Positions 17,318 through 26,338 are shown, numbered from the stretch's first letter. The stretch: 64,000 nt of DNA from Nocardia bovistercoris (GCF_015674855.1 NZ_JADMLG010000011.1:238323-302322); one strand, 5' to 3'. Translations and numbers: made by a program. Notes: a model not told the origin generated them from the sequence alone.

Positions 17318-17360
17318 TTTCCCGGCGGTCGACCGAGATGCACGGGTGAAAGGCGACGTC

Positions 17361-18284
17361 ATGCGTTTCGCGATGACCTATCCGATACTCAGCCACCCCT
17401 GCGACCCTGGCCTGGCCTCCGGCGCCGGAGTCGGCGCGGTCGCCGCGGGGGCGGAGGCGGCGGGATTCCACGCGCTGGGATTCACCGATCACCCGGCCCC
17501 AACGCAACGGTGGCTCGACGCGGGCGGGCACGACGCGCTCGACCCGTTCGTCGCCATGGGATTCGCGGCGGCGCGCACCACCACACTGCGGCTGATCCCG
17601 AATATCGTCGTCCTGCCCTACCGCAACCCGTTCCTGGTGGCCAAGGCGGGCGCGACGCTGGACCGGCTCTCCGACGGACGCTTCACCCTCGCCATCGGCA
17701 CCGGCTACATGAAGCGCGAATTCGCCGCGCTCGGCGTCGATTTCGACGAACGCAAGGAACTGGTCGACGAGGGACTCGAGGTGATCCGCGCGATCTGGAC
17801 CGGCGACGACGTCTCCTACGACGGCAAGCATTTCAGCGCGCGCGGCATCACCGCGCACCCGCGTCCCATCAGCGCACCGCACCCCCCGATCTGGATCGGC
17901 GGCAACACCGGCGGCGCCCGCGCCCGCGTGGTGAAACACGGCGACGGCTGGTGCCCGTTCGCCGCGCCGCCCGTCCTCGCGCAGACCGCGGGCACCACAT
18001 CGATGGACTCGGTCGAGGCCCTGCGGCACGGCGTCGAGGATCTGCGCAGGCGGTGCGACGCCGCCGGACGCGACTGGTCGACCCTCGACATCAGCTTCAC
18101 CAACTTCGCGGGCGGCTCCCCCGGTGAGCCCGGTTTCGACGCCGACGCCTACCTCGACGGACTCGAGAAACTCGCCGCGCTCGGCGTGACCTGGGTGCAG
18201 GTCCCGCTGCCCGGCGCGGGGGTCGAACCGCTGCTCGAGGAACTCGACCGCTTCCGCGCCGCGGTCATCGACGTCTACAAGTAG
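17361..18284 (+). CDS. LLM-class F420-dependent oxidoreductase
   Basis: A 307-residue luciferase-like TIM-barrel oxidoreductase. The N-terminal MRFAMTYPIL, the conserved RIxLxxxVxxLPYRNPxxxAK-like segment (LRLIPNIVVLPYRNPFLVAKAGATLD) and RFTLAIGTGYMKREFAALGVDFDER are the standard LLM hallmarks; the IWIGGNTGGARARV loop near the middle helps bind the phosphate of the deazaflavin F420. A GTG 15 bases upstream is in frame, but ATG 17361 has AAAGG at good spacing. It heads an operon with an SDR and a CoA transferase. Substrate unknown. Confidence 0.87.
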   Translation: MRFAMTYPILSHPCDPGLASGAGVGAVAAGAEAAGFHALGFTDHPAPTQRWLDAGGHDALDPFVAMGFAAARTTTLRLIPNIVVLPYRNPFLVAKAGATLDRLSDGRFTLAIGTGYMKREFAALGVDFDERKELVDEGLEVIRAIWTGDDVSYDGKHFSARGITAHPRPISAPHPPIWIGGNTGGARARVVKHGDGWCPFAAPPVLAQTAGTTSMDSVEALRHGVEDLRRRCDAAGRDWSTLDISFTNFAGGSPGEPGFDADAYLDGLEKLAALGVTWVQVPLPGAGVEPLLEELDRFRAAVIDVYK

Positions 18285-18294
18285 GGAGACGACC

Positions 18295-19125
18295 ATGGTC
18301 CTGAGCCGTGACGCGGTCTCTCTGGACGGGCACACGGCGGTGGTCACCGGCGCGGGCGCGGGCATCGGCCGCGCGATCGCGCTGGCCTTCGCCGCATACG
18401 GCGCGCGCGTGGCGGTATGGGAACGCGACGCCGACACCGCGCGCTCGACGGCGGAACTGGTCGACGGTCTGGCGTGCATATGCGACGTCCGCGACGAGAC
18501 GCAGGTCGACACCGCGCTCGCCGACACCGTGGCCGCTCTCGACACGCCCACGATCCTGGTGAACAACGCGGGCGGCGTGTTCCCGGCGCCGCTGCTGGAA
18601 TCCACCCCGAAGGGCTGGGACACCCTGATCCGGTCCAACCTCACCCACGTGCTGCTGTGCACGCAGCGCGTCGCGCGCGCGATGGCGGCATCCGGGCGGG
18701 GCGGCAGCATCGTCAACATCAGCACCATCGAGGGCATGCGGGCCGCGCCGGGCTACGCCGCCTACGCCGCCGCGAAGGCGGGCGTGGTCAACTTCACCAA
18801 GACCGCGGCGCTGGAATTGGCTCCGCACGGCATCCGGGTCAACGGCATCGCGCCCGACATCACCGTCACCGAAGGCATCCTCGCCATGGCGCCCGAGGGA
18901 TTCGCCGAACGCACCGGCCTGATGGTGCCGATGGGCCGCGTCGGCGAGGTCGACGAGGTGGCGGGGGCGGCGGTGTTCCTCGCGTCGGCGCTCGGCTCCT
19001 ACGTCACCGGACAGACCATCCACGTCGACGGCGGCACCGCGGCATCGGGCGGCTGGTACCACCACCCCGACGACGGCCACTACGTGCTCGGAGCGAGCAC
19101 CCCGATCGCGAAGGAGTCGCGTTGA
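18295..19125 (+). CDS. SDR family oxidoreductase
   Basis: A 276-residue classical short-chain dehydrogenase. The cofactor motif is TGAGAGIG near residue 16, NNAG is present in ILVNNAGG, the active site Ser lies in VNISTIEG, and the YxxxK pair is in YAAYAAAKAGV. The C-terminal 25 residues (ASGGWYHHPDDGHYVLGAST) are longer than average, a pattern seen in SDRs from CoA-ester catabolic clusters. GGGAG lies eight bases before the start. Its stop overlaps the TTG start of the CoA transferase (TTGA), so the two proteins are made together. Confidence 0.88.
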   Translation: MVLSRDAVSLDGHTAVVTGAGAGIGRAIALAFAAYGARVAVWERDADTARSTAELVDGLACICDVRDETQVDTALADTVAALDTPTILVNNAGGVFPAPLLESTPKGWDTLIRSNLTHVLLCTQRVARAMAASGRGGSIVNISTIEGMRAAPGYAAYAAAKAGVVNFTKTAALELAPHGIRVNGIAPDITVTEGILAMAPEGFAERTGLMVPMGRVGEVDEVAGAAVFLASALGSYVTGQTIHVDGGTAASGGWYHHPDDGHYVLGASTPIAKESR

Positions 19126-20351
19126 GTACCAAGGTCATGCGAGGAGTACGGGTCCTCGAGGTCGCCCAGTTCACGTTCGTTCCCGCCGCGGGCGCCATTC
19201 TCGCGGACTGGGGCGCCGACGTGATCAAGGTCGAACATCCCGTGCGCGGCGACACCCAGCGCGGCTTCCTCAACATGGGCGGTTTCCGGCTCGACCCGGA
19301 CCGGCACCCGCTCATCGAGCACCCGAACCGAGGCAAACGCAGCGTCGGCATCGACGTGTCGCATCCCGAGGGCCGCGAAGTGCTCTACGAGATCGCCCGC
19401 ACCGCCGACGTCTTCCTCACCAATTACCTACCCGCGCAACGGCAGAAGAACAAATTCGACATCGAACACATCCGCGCTGTCAACCCCGACATCATCTACG
19501 CGCGCGGCAGCGCCTACGGCGACAAGGGCATCGAACGCGACACCGGCGGCTTCGACGGGACCGCCTTCTGGACCCGCAGCGGCGTCGGCCACGCGCTCAG
19601 CCCCGAAGCCCTCGGCGGCCCACTGTCCCAGGGCATCCCCGCCTTCGGCGACTCCATCGGCGGGATGAACATCGCGGGCGGCATCTCCGCGGCCCTGTTC
19701 CACCGCGAACGCACCGGCGAGACAACCGAAATCGACGTCTCCCTGCTCAGCACGGCGTGGTGGGCGGCGGGGGCGAGCGTCACCCAGGGACTCGAAACCG
19801 GCGAAGCCATGCGCGCGGCGATGCCCGATGCCGCCGTCCCCTCGGCGAATCCGTTCCTCGGCAACTACGCCACCTCCGATGGCGGCACCATCAACCTGTG
19901 CATCGTCAGCCCCACCGGCTACATCCGCGACACCTTCGAACACCTGCACCTCCCCGAAGCCGCCGACGACCCGCGCTTCCGCGACGTCCTGCCACTGCTC
20001 GAGAACGCCGACGCCGCCGTCGTGCTCATCACCGAAGCCATCGCGAGCAAGCCCTTCGACTACTGGCGCGAACACCTCAAAACCATGAAGGGGCAATGGG
20101 CCCCCTTCGCCAGCCTGATCGACCTCGGCACCGACGCCCAGGCCATCGCCAACGACATGATCACCGAAGTCGAGGCCGCCGACGGCGGCGCCCCCTTCAA
20201 AGTGGTGCGCGGCCCCGTACAGTTCGACCACGAACCCCTCGAAACCACCCGCGCCCCACAGGCATCCGAACACACCGAGGTCGTACTCCTCGAACTCGGC
20301 CTCCCCTGGGAACGCATCGAAGCCCTCAAGGAATCCGGCGCCATCGCCTGA
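19122..20351 (+). CDS. CaiB/BaiF (family III) CoA transferase
   Basis: A 409-residue family III CoA transferase, which moves CoA between carboxylic acids through a mixed anhydride on an Asp. The N-terminal GVRVLEVAQFTFVPAAGAILADWGADVIKVEHP is the family signature. The likely catalytic Asp is in PAFGDSIGGMNIAGG, at the expected place about 170 residues in. TTG is the start, with AAGGAG six bases upstream, and overlaps the SDR stop. With the LLM enzyme and SDR it probably activates and oxidises a carboxylic acid side chain. Confidence 0.88.
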   Translation: MSTKVMRGVRVLEVAQFTFVPAAGAILADWGADVIKVEHPVRGDTQRGFLNMGGFRLDPDRHPLIEHPNRGKRSVGIDVSHPEGREVLYEIARTADVFLTNYLPAQRQKNKFDIEHIRAVNPDIIYARGSAYGDKGIERDTGGFDGTAFWTRSGVGHALSPEALGGPLSQGIPAFGDSIGGMNIAGGISAALFHRERTGETTEIDVSLLSTAWWAAGASVTQGLETGEAMRAAMPDAAVPSANPFLGNYATSDGGTINLCIVSPTGYIRDTFEHLHLPEAADDPRFRDVLPLLENADAAVVLITEAIASKPFDYWREHLKTMKGQWAPFASLIDLGTDAQAIANDMITEVEAADGGAPFKVVRGPVQFDHEPLETTRAPQASEHTEVVLLELGLPWERIEALKESGAIA

Positions 20352-20612
20352 ACCCCACCGGGCGCACGGCCGAAACCGACAGCTGGGTTCCGAGAAGCGG
20401 CTGTTCCCCTCGACCGCCGTGCCACCACTTCGGATCAACCCGGAAGCCGCACACCCGGAGCTCGGCAGCGGTGGCCGACGACCCCGAAACTCGGTCTACA
20501 AGCGGATGTCGGCGAGCGGTCGACGCGGCTACGGCGAGGGGCGTGTCGGATCGCGCGGTGCCCGAACCGTACTCGTCGACAACCGGCGAGCGGGGTTACA
20601 CCGTCGCGGCGG
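20352..20612. other. Convergent intergenic region, nothing recognised
   Basis: A 261-base gap between the CoA transferase and the convergent serine-hydrolase homologue. I found no convincing hairpin, repeat or small gene. Confidence 0.3.
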
Positions 20613-21929
20613 TCACCTCTCGGCCCCGCGTGGTGTGCGGGTGAGAGGGTAGGTCGCCCAGTGCAATTCGATGCCGTCGTCGGCGTGGGTGACGAGCAGG
20701 AGTTCGCCTCGGAGCCTGCCCGCGACGGCGCGGAAACGCCCGGGCTCCGCTTCGGTGAAACGGGTGTCGCTGGTCTCGGGGTCGGTCGCGAGGCGGGCGT
20801 GCAGGCCGTCGATCTCCCAGCGCAGGATCGTCTCGCCCGCTTCGGACCACCACACGCCGAGCATCGGTTCGATGTGCGGCGGGCACAGGGCGGGAAACCA
20901 TTCTACAGGGGTCTGCGCGGGCTGTTCGCGCAGCACCTCGGCGAGGATTTCGGTGGCGACGGCGTCGGTTTCGATTCCGCCGGTGACGTTGGCCATGACC
21001 GCGACCGACATGCCGGTGTCGCGGTCGACGGCCAGCGCGGACCGGAATCCCGGCAGCGCTCCAGTGTGGCCGGCGACGATGCCGTGGTCGTGGCGTCGCA
21101 GGGCGAGGCCGAGGCCCCAGCCGCGGGTCCAGCCCGACGTGTCGACCATCGTGTGCGTGGCGTGCATCTGCTCGACCACCCCGACCGGCAGCACCGCGGG
21201 CTCGCGCCCCGCCAGCGCGTAACCCCAGCGCAGCAGATCGGTTGCGGTGGACCACATCTGGCCCGCGACGCCGATCGCGCCCTGATCCAGCACCGGTTCC
21301 CGATGCACCCGCGCGACGAACGGGTCGAGCCGGTACCCGACGACGGCGCCGTCCGGCGCGGACCACGACGTGGAGTTGAGGCCGAGAGGGCGCAGCAGCA
21401 TGTCGTCGATCACCGATTCGCACGACCGCCCGGCCACCGCTCGGATCACCTGACCGAGAACCGCGTATCCGAGGTTGGAGTAGTGCCAGCGCCGACCCGG
21501 TTCGGCGACGAACTCGACCCGCGCGAACGCTTCACGCAACGCGGCCGAGGACGGTCCGCGCATGGTCTCCCACATGTCGGTCGGCGCTTCCCGAGGCAGA
21601 CCGGCGGTGTGCGACAACAGCATGCGCGGACTCACCCGCCCGAACGGCGTGCCGGGCAGATGTCTGTCGATCGGTTCGTCCAAGCCGAGCTCACCGCCCT
21701 CGGCCAGCAACAGCGTGACCGCGGCGGTGAAACTCTTGGTGATCGCGCCGACGCGGTAGACGCTCTCCCCCGTCGCGGGCACCCGGTTCTCCACATCCGC
21801 CTGCCCGACCGCCGCCACCGCCGCGACCACCCCGTGCTTACCCACCGCCGCGAGCAGACTCGGTATCCCCGCCTCGGCGCGCAGATCCGCGACCCGCGCC
21901 CAGAGCCTGCTGTGGAACTCGCTGTCCAT
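20613..21929 (-). CDS. Class C beta-lactamase-fold protein, nucleophile missing
   Basis: A 438-residue member of the serine beta-lactamase/esterase (class C, PBP-like) family. The family motif SxxK is altered: the segment reads YRVGAITKSFTAA, so the position of the catalytic serine is Ala62 (codon GCG at 21746-21744) while Lys65 is kept. The other two motifs are intact: YSN in WHYSNLGYAVLG and HTG in VAGHTGALPGF. The C-terminal 110 residues form an extra beta domain common in these proteins. Without the serine it should not hydrolyse substrate and may be a binding protein or a recently inactivated enzyme. It is the last gene on this strand, 82 bases after the TetR gene. Confidence 0.85.
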   Translation of the reverse strand: MDSEFHSRLWARVADLRAEAGIPSLLAAVGKHGVVAAVAAVGQADVENRVPATGESVYRVGAITKSFTAAVTLLLAEGGELGLDEPIDRHLPGTPFGRVSPRMLLSHTAGLPREAPTDMWETMRGPSSAALREAFARVEFVAEPGRRWHYSNLGYAVLGQVIRAVAGRSCESVIDDMLLRPLGLNSTSWSAPDGAVVGYRLDPFVARVHREPVLDQGAIGVAGQMWSTATDLLRWGYALAGREPAVLPVGVVEQMHATHTMVDTSGWTRGWGLGLALRRHDHGIVAGHTGALPGFRSALAVDRDTGMSVAVMANVTGGIETDAVATEILAEVLREQPAQTPVEWFPALCPPHIEPMLGVWWSEAGETILRWEIDGLHARLATDPETSDTRFTEAEPGRFRAVAGRLRGELLLVTHADDGIELHWATYPLTRTPRGAER

Positions 21930-22011
21930 CCATGCCTCCCGTCGTCAACAGGATCGCATACGCCGCCGCGCGCGGCCCGCGGACCAGCGGCCGTCGACCG
22001 GGGCTCCGCGT

Positions 22012-22644
22012 TCACCCCGCTTCCGAACGACCCGTTCCGAAATCACCGCCGGTCCCGACCCCGGCTCGATCGCCCGCGGCGTCGAGAATGCGTCGGATCT
22101 GCGCCCACACGTGGTCGAGCAGCGACGGGTCGTCGTGCAGTTTGGCGAACAGCAGCGCTCCTTCGAGCTGCGCGAGCACGGCCCGCGCGGTGACCAGCGT
22201 TGTGTCCCTGTCGATCTCGACGACGATGTCGGCGACCAGTGCCGTCTGTTCGTCGAGGATCTCGCGAATCCGCGCGCGCACCGACGGCTCTCGATCGCTG
22301 AGCTCGATCCCCACATTGACCAGCATGCACCCGAGGTTGCCGGTCGTCTCCCGGTACGCCCGCTGGGCCTCGATCAGGGCGTGGATCAGGGATTCCAGGC
22401 GGGCCGACGGGTCGTCGGCGCGGTCCCTTGCGGCCAGCCATTCGGGGCGTTGCGCCTCCCAGTAGGCATCGATCGCGGCGATCGACAGCGCCTCCTTCGA
22501 GGGAAAGAAGTGGTAGAAGCTGCCCTTGCGCACTTCGGCGCGGGCGCAGATCTCCGCGACGCCGATGGCCGCGTATCCGCGTCGATGCATGAGGTCGCCC
22601 GCGGCGGCGAGCAATCGCTGCCTGGCATCGCTCGTTCTTCCCAT
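22012..22644 (-). CDS. TetR/AcrR family transcriptional regulator
   Basis: A 210-residue repressor. The helix-turn-helix is IGVAEICARAEVRKGSFYHFFPSKEALSIAAI. The C-terminal half (AYRETTGNLGCMLVNVGIELSDREPSVRARI) has the conserved GCML stretch of the subgroup that often controls flavodoxin-like or quinone-reducing enzymes. It faces a very large inverted repeat (22654-22698) and a divergent transcript holding a flavodoxin remnant and a nitronate monooxygenase, which are its likely targets. The same-strand gene at 20613 may be co-transcribed. Confidence 0.88.
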   Translation of the reverse strand: MGRTSDARQRLLAAAGDLMHRRGYAAIGVAEICARAEVRKGSFYHFFPSKEALSIAAIDAYWEAQRPEWLAARDRADDPSARLESLIHALIEAQRAYRETTGNLGCMLVNVGIELSDREPSVRARIREILDEQTALVADIVVEIDRDTTLVTARAVLAQLEGALLFAKLHDDPSLLDHVWAQIRRILDAAGDRAGVGTGGDFGTGRSEAG

Positions 22645-22653
22645 CGCCTCACT

Positions 22654-22698
22654 GTAGACGGCCGGTCAACTTCTCTTTATAGTTGACCGGCCGTCTAC
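22654..22698. promoter_or_regulatory. 18-bp-arm inverted repeat, double TetR operator
   Basis: GTAGACGGCCGGTCAACT (22654-22671) and its exact reverse complement (22681-22698) flank a nine-base AT-rich spacer. Each arm is itself near-palindromic around GACGGCCGGTC, so the structure looks like two TetR operators placed head to head, one next to each divergent start. The spacer TCTCTTTAT would give a -10 element in either direction. Symmetry is directly seen; regulation by the adjacent TetR protein is inferred. Confidence 0.75.
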
Positions 22699-22713
22699 CA
22701 ACGAAGGATGGAC

Positions 22714-22878
22714 ATGCCCGAAATCACCGTCGCCCACCACAGCGGATACGAACACACCGTGCCGCAGGCCGGGGCCGGAGCACCCGCGCAAGCCGACCTC
22801 GACGCCGCCCATCTCGGCTGCCGCGTCGCCGAACACACGTCGGCGCCGACCCGAGGCCGACAGGCGGTGGCGAAGTGA
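22714..22878 (+). pseudogene. Internally deleted flavodoxin/NADPH-quinone reductase remnant
   Basis: A 54-residue frame starting at an ATG five bases after AAGGA. Its first 20 residues (MPEITVAHHSGYEHTVPQAG) closely resemble the FMN phosphate loop of WrbA-type flavodoxin-like reductases (xxVxYHSGYGHTxxxA). Residues 28-43 (ADLDAAHLGCRVAEHTS) resemble the final helix of the same family (DLxTAxxLGxRVAE). The roughly 130 residues between these parts are missing, so it looks like an in-frame internal deletion of a reductase once driven by the TetR operator. It still overlaps the next start by GTGA. It could also be a functional small protein; the resemblance is from memory of the family. Confidence 0.5.
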
Positions 22879-23930
22879 ACGCCTTCACCGAACTGGCCGG
22901 AATCGAACTTCCCATCGTGCAGGGGCCGTTCGGCGGCGGATTGTCGACGGTCGAACTACTGGGGACCGTCTCCGACGGTGGCGGACTCGGCTCCTACGGC
23001 GCTCACATACTGGACGGGCAAGGCATCGTCGAGCTCGTCGCCGCGTGCCGGGCGCGCACCCGGCGGCCGTTCAATATCAACCTGTGGGTGCCACAACCGG
23101 GCGAGCCCACCGCGGCGGCCGACGCGGACAAGGATCGTCTGCGCCCCTACTACGCCGAACTCGGCGTCGAGCCCCCGCACGAGATCGCGATGCCGGACCA
23201 TGCCGAACAACTCGCGGCGATCCTCGAATCCGCGCCGCCGATAGCGAGTTTCGTGATGGGCATCCCCGACGCGGGTTTCCTGGCGGCGGCGCGCGAACGC
23301 GGGATCCTGACCTTCGGCACCGCCACCACGGTAGAGGAAGCCGTGGCGGTGCAGGCCGCGGGCATGGACGCGGTGGTCGCGTCCGGATCCGACGCGGGCG
23401 GCCATCGCGGCGCCTTCCTCCGACCGGTGCACGAGTCGCTGGTCGGCACCTTCTCGCTCATTCCCCAAGTGGCGCAGGCCGTCTCCATCCCCGTCGTGGC
23501 GGCAGGCGGGATCGCCGACGGTCGCGGGATCGCGGCGGCGCTGCTCCTCGGTGCGGACGCGGTGCAGATCGGCACCGGCTTCCTCGCCACCGAACAGTCC
23601 GGCGCGCACCCGGTGCACCGGGCCGCGCTGCGCTCGGAGCGCGCCCGCACCACCGTGCTCACCCGCCTGTTCTCCGGACGCACCGCGCGGGGCATCGCCA
23701 ACGAATTCGTGCGCGACATGGTCGCATTCGAATCCGACGTGCCCGCCTATCCGGCGCAGAACGCCCTCATGACGCCTATCAGGCAGCGCGCCGCACAGCG
23801 CGGCGATCTCGAACTGCTCAATCTGTGGTCGGGTCAGTCGGCCGCGCTGGCGGGCAGCGCCGACGCGAGCGAATATCTCGCTCAGCTGCGCGAATACCTC
23901 AGTGCGGCAGCGGATCCGAACCGGAGTTGA
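22875..23930 (+). CDS. Nitronate monooxygenase (2-nitropropane dioxygenase family)
   Basis: A 351-residue FMN-dependent TIM-barrel enzyme. The family landmarks are PIVQGPFGGG at the N-terminus, the active site segment ASGSDAGGHRGAF (the His acts as base in characterised enzymes), VVAAGGIADGRGIAAALLLGADAVQIGTGFLA for the FMN phosphate, and SGRTARGIANEF. It would oxidise alkyl nitronates such as propionate 3-nitronate. GTG 22875 overlaps the stop of the flavodoxin remnant; it is therefore controlled from the TetR operator at 22654. The last 32 bases overlap the convergent transglutaminase-like gene. Confidence 0.88.
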   Translation: MNAFTELAGIELPIVQGPFGGGLSTVELLGTVSDGGGLGSYGAHILDGQGIVELVAACRARTRRPFNINLWVPQPGEPTAAADADKDRLRPYYAELGVEPPHEIAMPDHAEQLAAILESAPPIASFVMGIPDAGFLAAARERGILTFGTATTVEEAVAVQAAGMDAVVASGSDAGGHRGAFLRPVHESLVGTFSLIPQVAQAVSIPVVAAGGIADGRGIAAALLLGADAVQIGTGFLATEQSGAHPVHRAALRSERARTTVLTRLFSGRTARGIANEFVRDMVAFESDVPAYPAQNALMTPIRQRAAQRGDLELLNLWSGQSAALAGSADASEYLAQLREYLSAAADPNRS

Positions 23931-24522
23931 GCGCGGTCGGCAGGCCGTGGTCGTAGACGGCGAGGATGTCGGTCACCGTCAGGAGCGCGTCGATCACGAC
24001 CCGCGCCGGGGTGAGATGCAGTTCGGGATAGTCGATCTCACCGAGGCTCGGGTCGACGGGGAAGGCCAGTCTTTCCGCATCGAGACAGAATTCGGCGGCG
24101 ATGTCGGCGCGATTGCCGCGCGCGTCCTGACGATGCCACGCTCCCTCGAGGTAGACCGCGACCAGACCGTGCAGCACGTGCCCGTCGCCGTGCAGCAGGC
24201 GCTGATAGCACAGCGCGGTGGGAATGCCCTGCCCGCGCAGCAGGGCGGCGAGGAGATGAGACTTCGCGTAGCAGAGGCCCACTCGCTGCTCGAGCACCTG
24301 CGAGGCCCGCAAGGTGACCCGTGGGTCCCGCGCGTCGAAGGAGTGCGCGACCTCGTCCCGCACCCATTCGAACGCGCGACGCGCGAAATCGACCTGCCCC
24401 TCGGACCCGAACCGAAGTTCGTCACCGAACGACCGCACCGCGGGATGATCGACTTCGATGATCGGATCGGCCGCCAGGTAGGCGGACGGGTCCGAGGTCG
24501 ACACGGGAGAGAACACCACCAT
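23899..24522 (-). CDS. Transglutaminase-like cysteine protein
   Basis: A 207-residue protein of the transglutaminase-like superfamily. The catalytic Cys is in QRVGLCYAKSHLLAALLRGQGIP, the His in VLHGLVAVYLEGAWHRQDARGN, with Asp in the same segment completing the triad. Members act as peptidases or amidases, and a few work as domain partners in biosynthesis; the role here is unknown. No signal peptide is seen, so it is cytoplasmic. Its 3' end overlaps the nitronate monooxygenase by 32 bases on the opposite strand. Confidence 0.8.
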   Translation of the reverse strand: MVVFSPVSTSDPSAYLAADPIIEVDHPAVRSFGDELRFGSEGQVDFARRAFEWVRDEVAHSFDARDPRVTLRASQVLEQRVGLCYAKSHLLAALLRGQGIPTALCYQRLLHGDGHVLHGLVAVYLEGAWHRQDARGNRADIAAEFCLDAERLAFPVDPSLGEIDYPELHLTPARVVIDALLTVTDILAVYDHGLPTALNSGSDPLPH

Positions 24523-24698
24523 CGAATCCTAAGGCGCGTTCCGGCAGCGCCCTCGGTGCGGTCGGGCGCGGCTCGGAACATGATTTCCGTGCCCGAGCCG
24601 CCCGCGGTCGACATGCGCCCGATCGGTCCGAAGGCACGGGGGCGGTCCGGGGCGCGCACCGGACATGTCAGACTGACCGGACAGAACGGAGTGCAGAT

Positions 24699-26258
24699 AT
24701 GCCGCCCTCGACCATCGAACCGACCGTCGGACGCCTGCTCGCTCGCGCGGTCGACGAATTCGGCGATCACACCTACCTGGTCTCTCCCACCGCCCGCCTC
24801 ACCTACGCCGAGGCGCTGCACCGGTCGGGACTGGCCGCGCGGCAGCTGCTGCGCGACGGGATCGGCAAAGGCGCCAGGGTCGGGCTGCTGTTCCCCAACG
24901 ACGCCGACTGGATCGTCTGGTGGCTGGCCGTGTCCAGAATCGGCGCCGTGGCGGTGCCGCTGAGCACGCTCTACACCCCCGCCGAACTCGGCAAGGTGAT
25001 CCGGCTCGCCGATATCGGCGTCCTCGTCGCCCCACCGAACATCCCCGGCGGCGAGACCGCCGACAAGCTGGAGGCCGCACTGCCCGGCCTCGCCGCCACA
25101 CCGACACCGGCGCTGTCCCTGCCCACCGCGCCCTACCTGCGCCGCATCGCGATCCCCGGCGGCGCGGGCCGCGCCTGGGCCGATGTCGCGGCGCCCGACG
25201 AAAGCACCGCGCTCGCGCCGGAAATCCTCGCCGCCGTCGAAAACGAGGTCAGCCCCGCCGATCTCGCCATCATGATCCACACCTCGGGATCGACCGCCGA
25301 CCCGAAGGGTGTGCTGCACACCCACGGCACCCTGGTCCGCCAGACCGCGGGCTGGGCCGACGCCATTCGCGGCCTGTGCAACGGCTCGGCGGCGCCGCGC
25401 GTCCTGTCCTCGATGCCGTTCTTCTGGATCGGCGGCGTCCTGGCCGCGACCGGCGCCCTGCATCAGCCGGTGACACTTCTGGTCATGCCGCGCCCGGAAG
25501 CCGGTGTGGCACTGGACCTCATCGAACGCGAACGCGGTGAAGGCATCGTCGGATGGCCCGCGTTCACCCAGCGCCTGCGCGAACATCCGAGCTTCCCCGA
25601 CCGCGACCTCAGCGCCGCGCCGCTGCTGCGCGAAGGCCCGCTCGACATCGCCATGCACAATGTGCCCGACCGGTTCCCGATCCACCGCACCCTGTCCGAA
25701 TCCGCGGGCAGCTTCGCACACACCGACATGAAGATCGTTGACCCCCAGGGCGATCCGGTACCCGTAGGCGCCACGGGCGAACTGCTCATCCGCGGGATCG
25801 GCTCGATGGCGGGCTACAACAAGCGCGAACGCCACGACGTCTTCGACCCGGACGGCTGGTACCACACCGGCGACCGCGTCTACCGGATTCCCGAAGACCC
25901 GCGCTTGTTCTACGTCGGGCGAACCAGCGAACTGATCAAGGTCGCGGGCGCCAATGTCTCCCCGCGCGAGGTGGAGGCGGTGGTCGAGCAGCACGACGGC
26001 GTGCAGCAATGCCTCGTCGTCGGCGTCGAGCACCCCGAACGCGGCGAGCAGGTCTGCGCGGTCATCGTGCCCGCATCCGACGGCCCCGACACCTTGGACC
26101 TCGACGCCATAGCCACCCACACTCGACGCGAACTCTCGGCCTACAAGGTCCCGACCCGCTGGATAATCACCTCGAGCGACACCATCCCCACCCTCCCCAG
26201 CGGCAAACTCGACCGCCGTGGTCTGCGCACCCAGGTCGCCGACGGAACTCTGAAATAA
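24699..26258 (+). CDS. AMP-dependent acyl-CoA ligase
   Basis: A 519-residue member of the adenylate-forming family. The ATP loop is IMIHTSGSTADPKGVLHTHG, the adenylate motif appears as DGWYHTGDRVYRI, and the hinge and catalytic lysine are in KVAGANVSPREVEAVV and IPTLPSGKLDRRGL. The usual YGxTE-like stretch is replaced by HRTLSESAGSF. It activates a carboxylic acid to its CoA thioester. It is the first gene of the second catabolic block on the plus strand and would supply CoA esters for the enoyl-CoA-hydratase-like and CoA transferase proteins downstream. Confidence 0.85.
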   Translation: MPPSTIEPTVGRLLARAVDEFGDHTYLVSPTARLTYAEALHRSGLAARQLLRDGIGKGARVGLLFPNDADWIVWWLAVSRIGAVAVPLSTLYTPAELGKVIRLADIGVLVAPPNIPGGETADKLEAALPGLAATPTPALSLPTAPYLRRIAIPGGAGRAWADVAAPDESTALAPEILAAVENEVSPADLAIMIHTSGSTADPKGVLHTHGTLVRQTAGWADAIRGLCNGSAAPRVLSSMPFFWIGGVLAATGALHQPVTLLVMPRPEAGVALDLIERERGEGIVGWPAFTQRLREHPSFPDRDLSAAPLLREGPLDIAMHNVPDRFPIHRTLSESAGSFAHTDMKIVDPQGDPVPVGATGELLIRGIGSMAGYNKRERHDVFDPDGWYHTGDRVYRIPEDPRLFYVGRTSELIKVAGANVSPREVEAVVEQHDGVQQCLVVGVEHPERGEQVCAVIVPASDGPDTLDLDAIATHTRRELSAYKVPTRWIITSSDTIPTLPSGKLDRRGLRTQVADGTLK

Positions 26259-26338
26259 GCAGAGCGACAATATAATCCGACGGGCCACCGCCTAGGTGAG
26301 CAAGTCTCCCGCTCGCGACTCTACCCAGCGTACCGACT

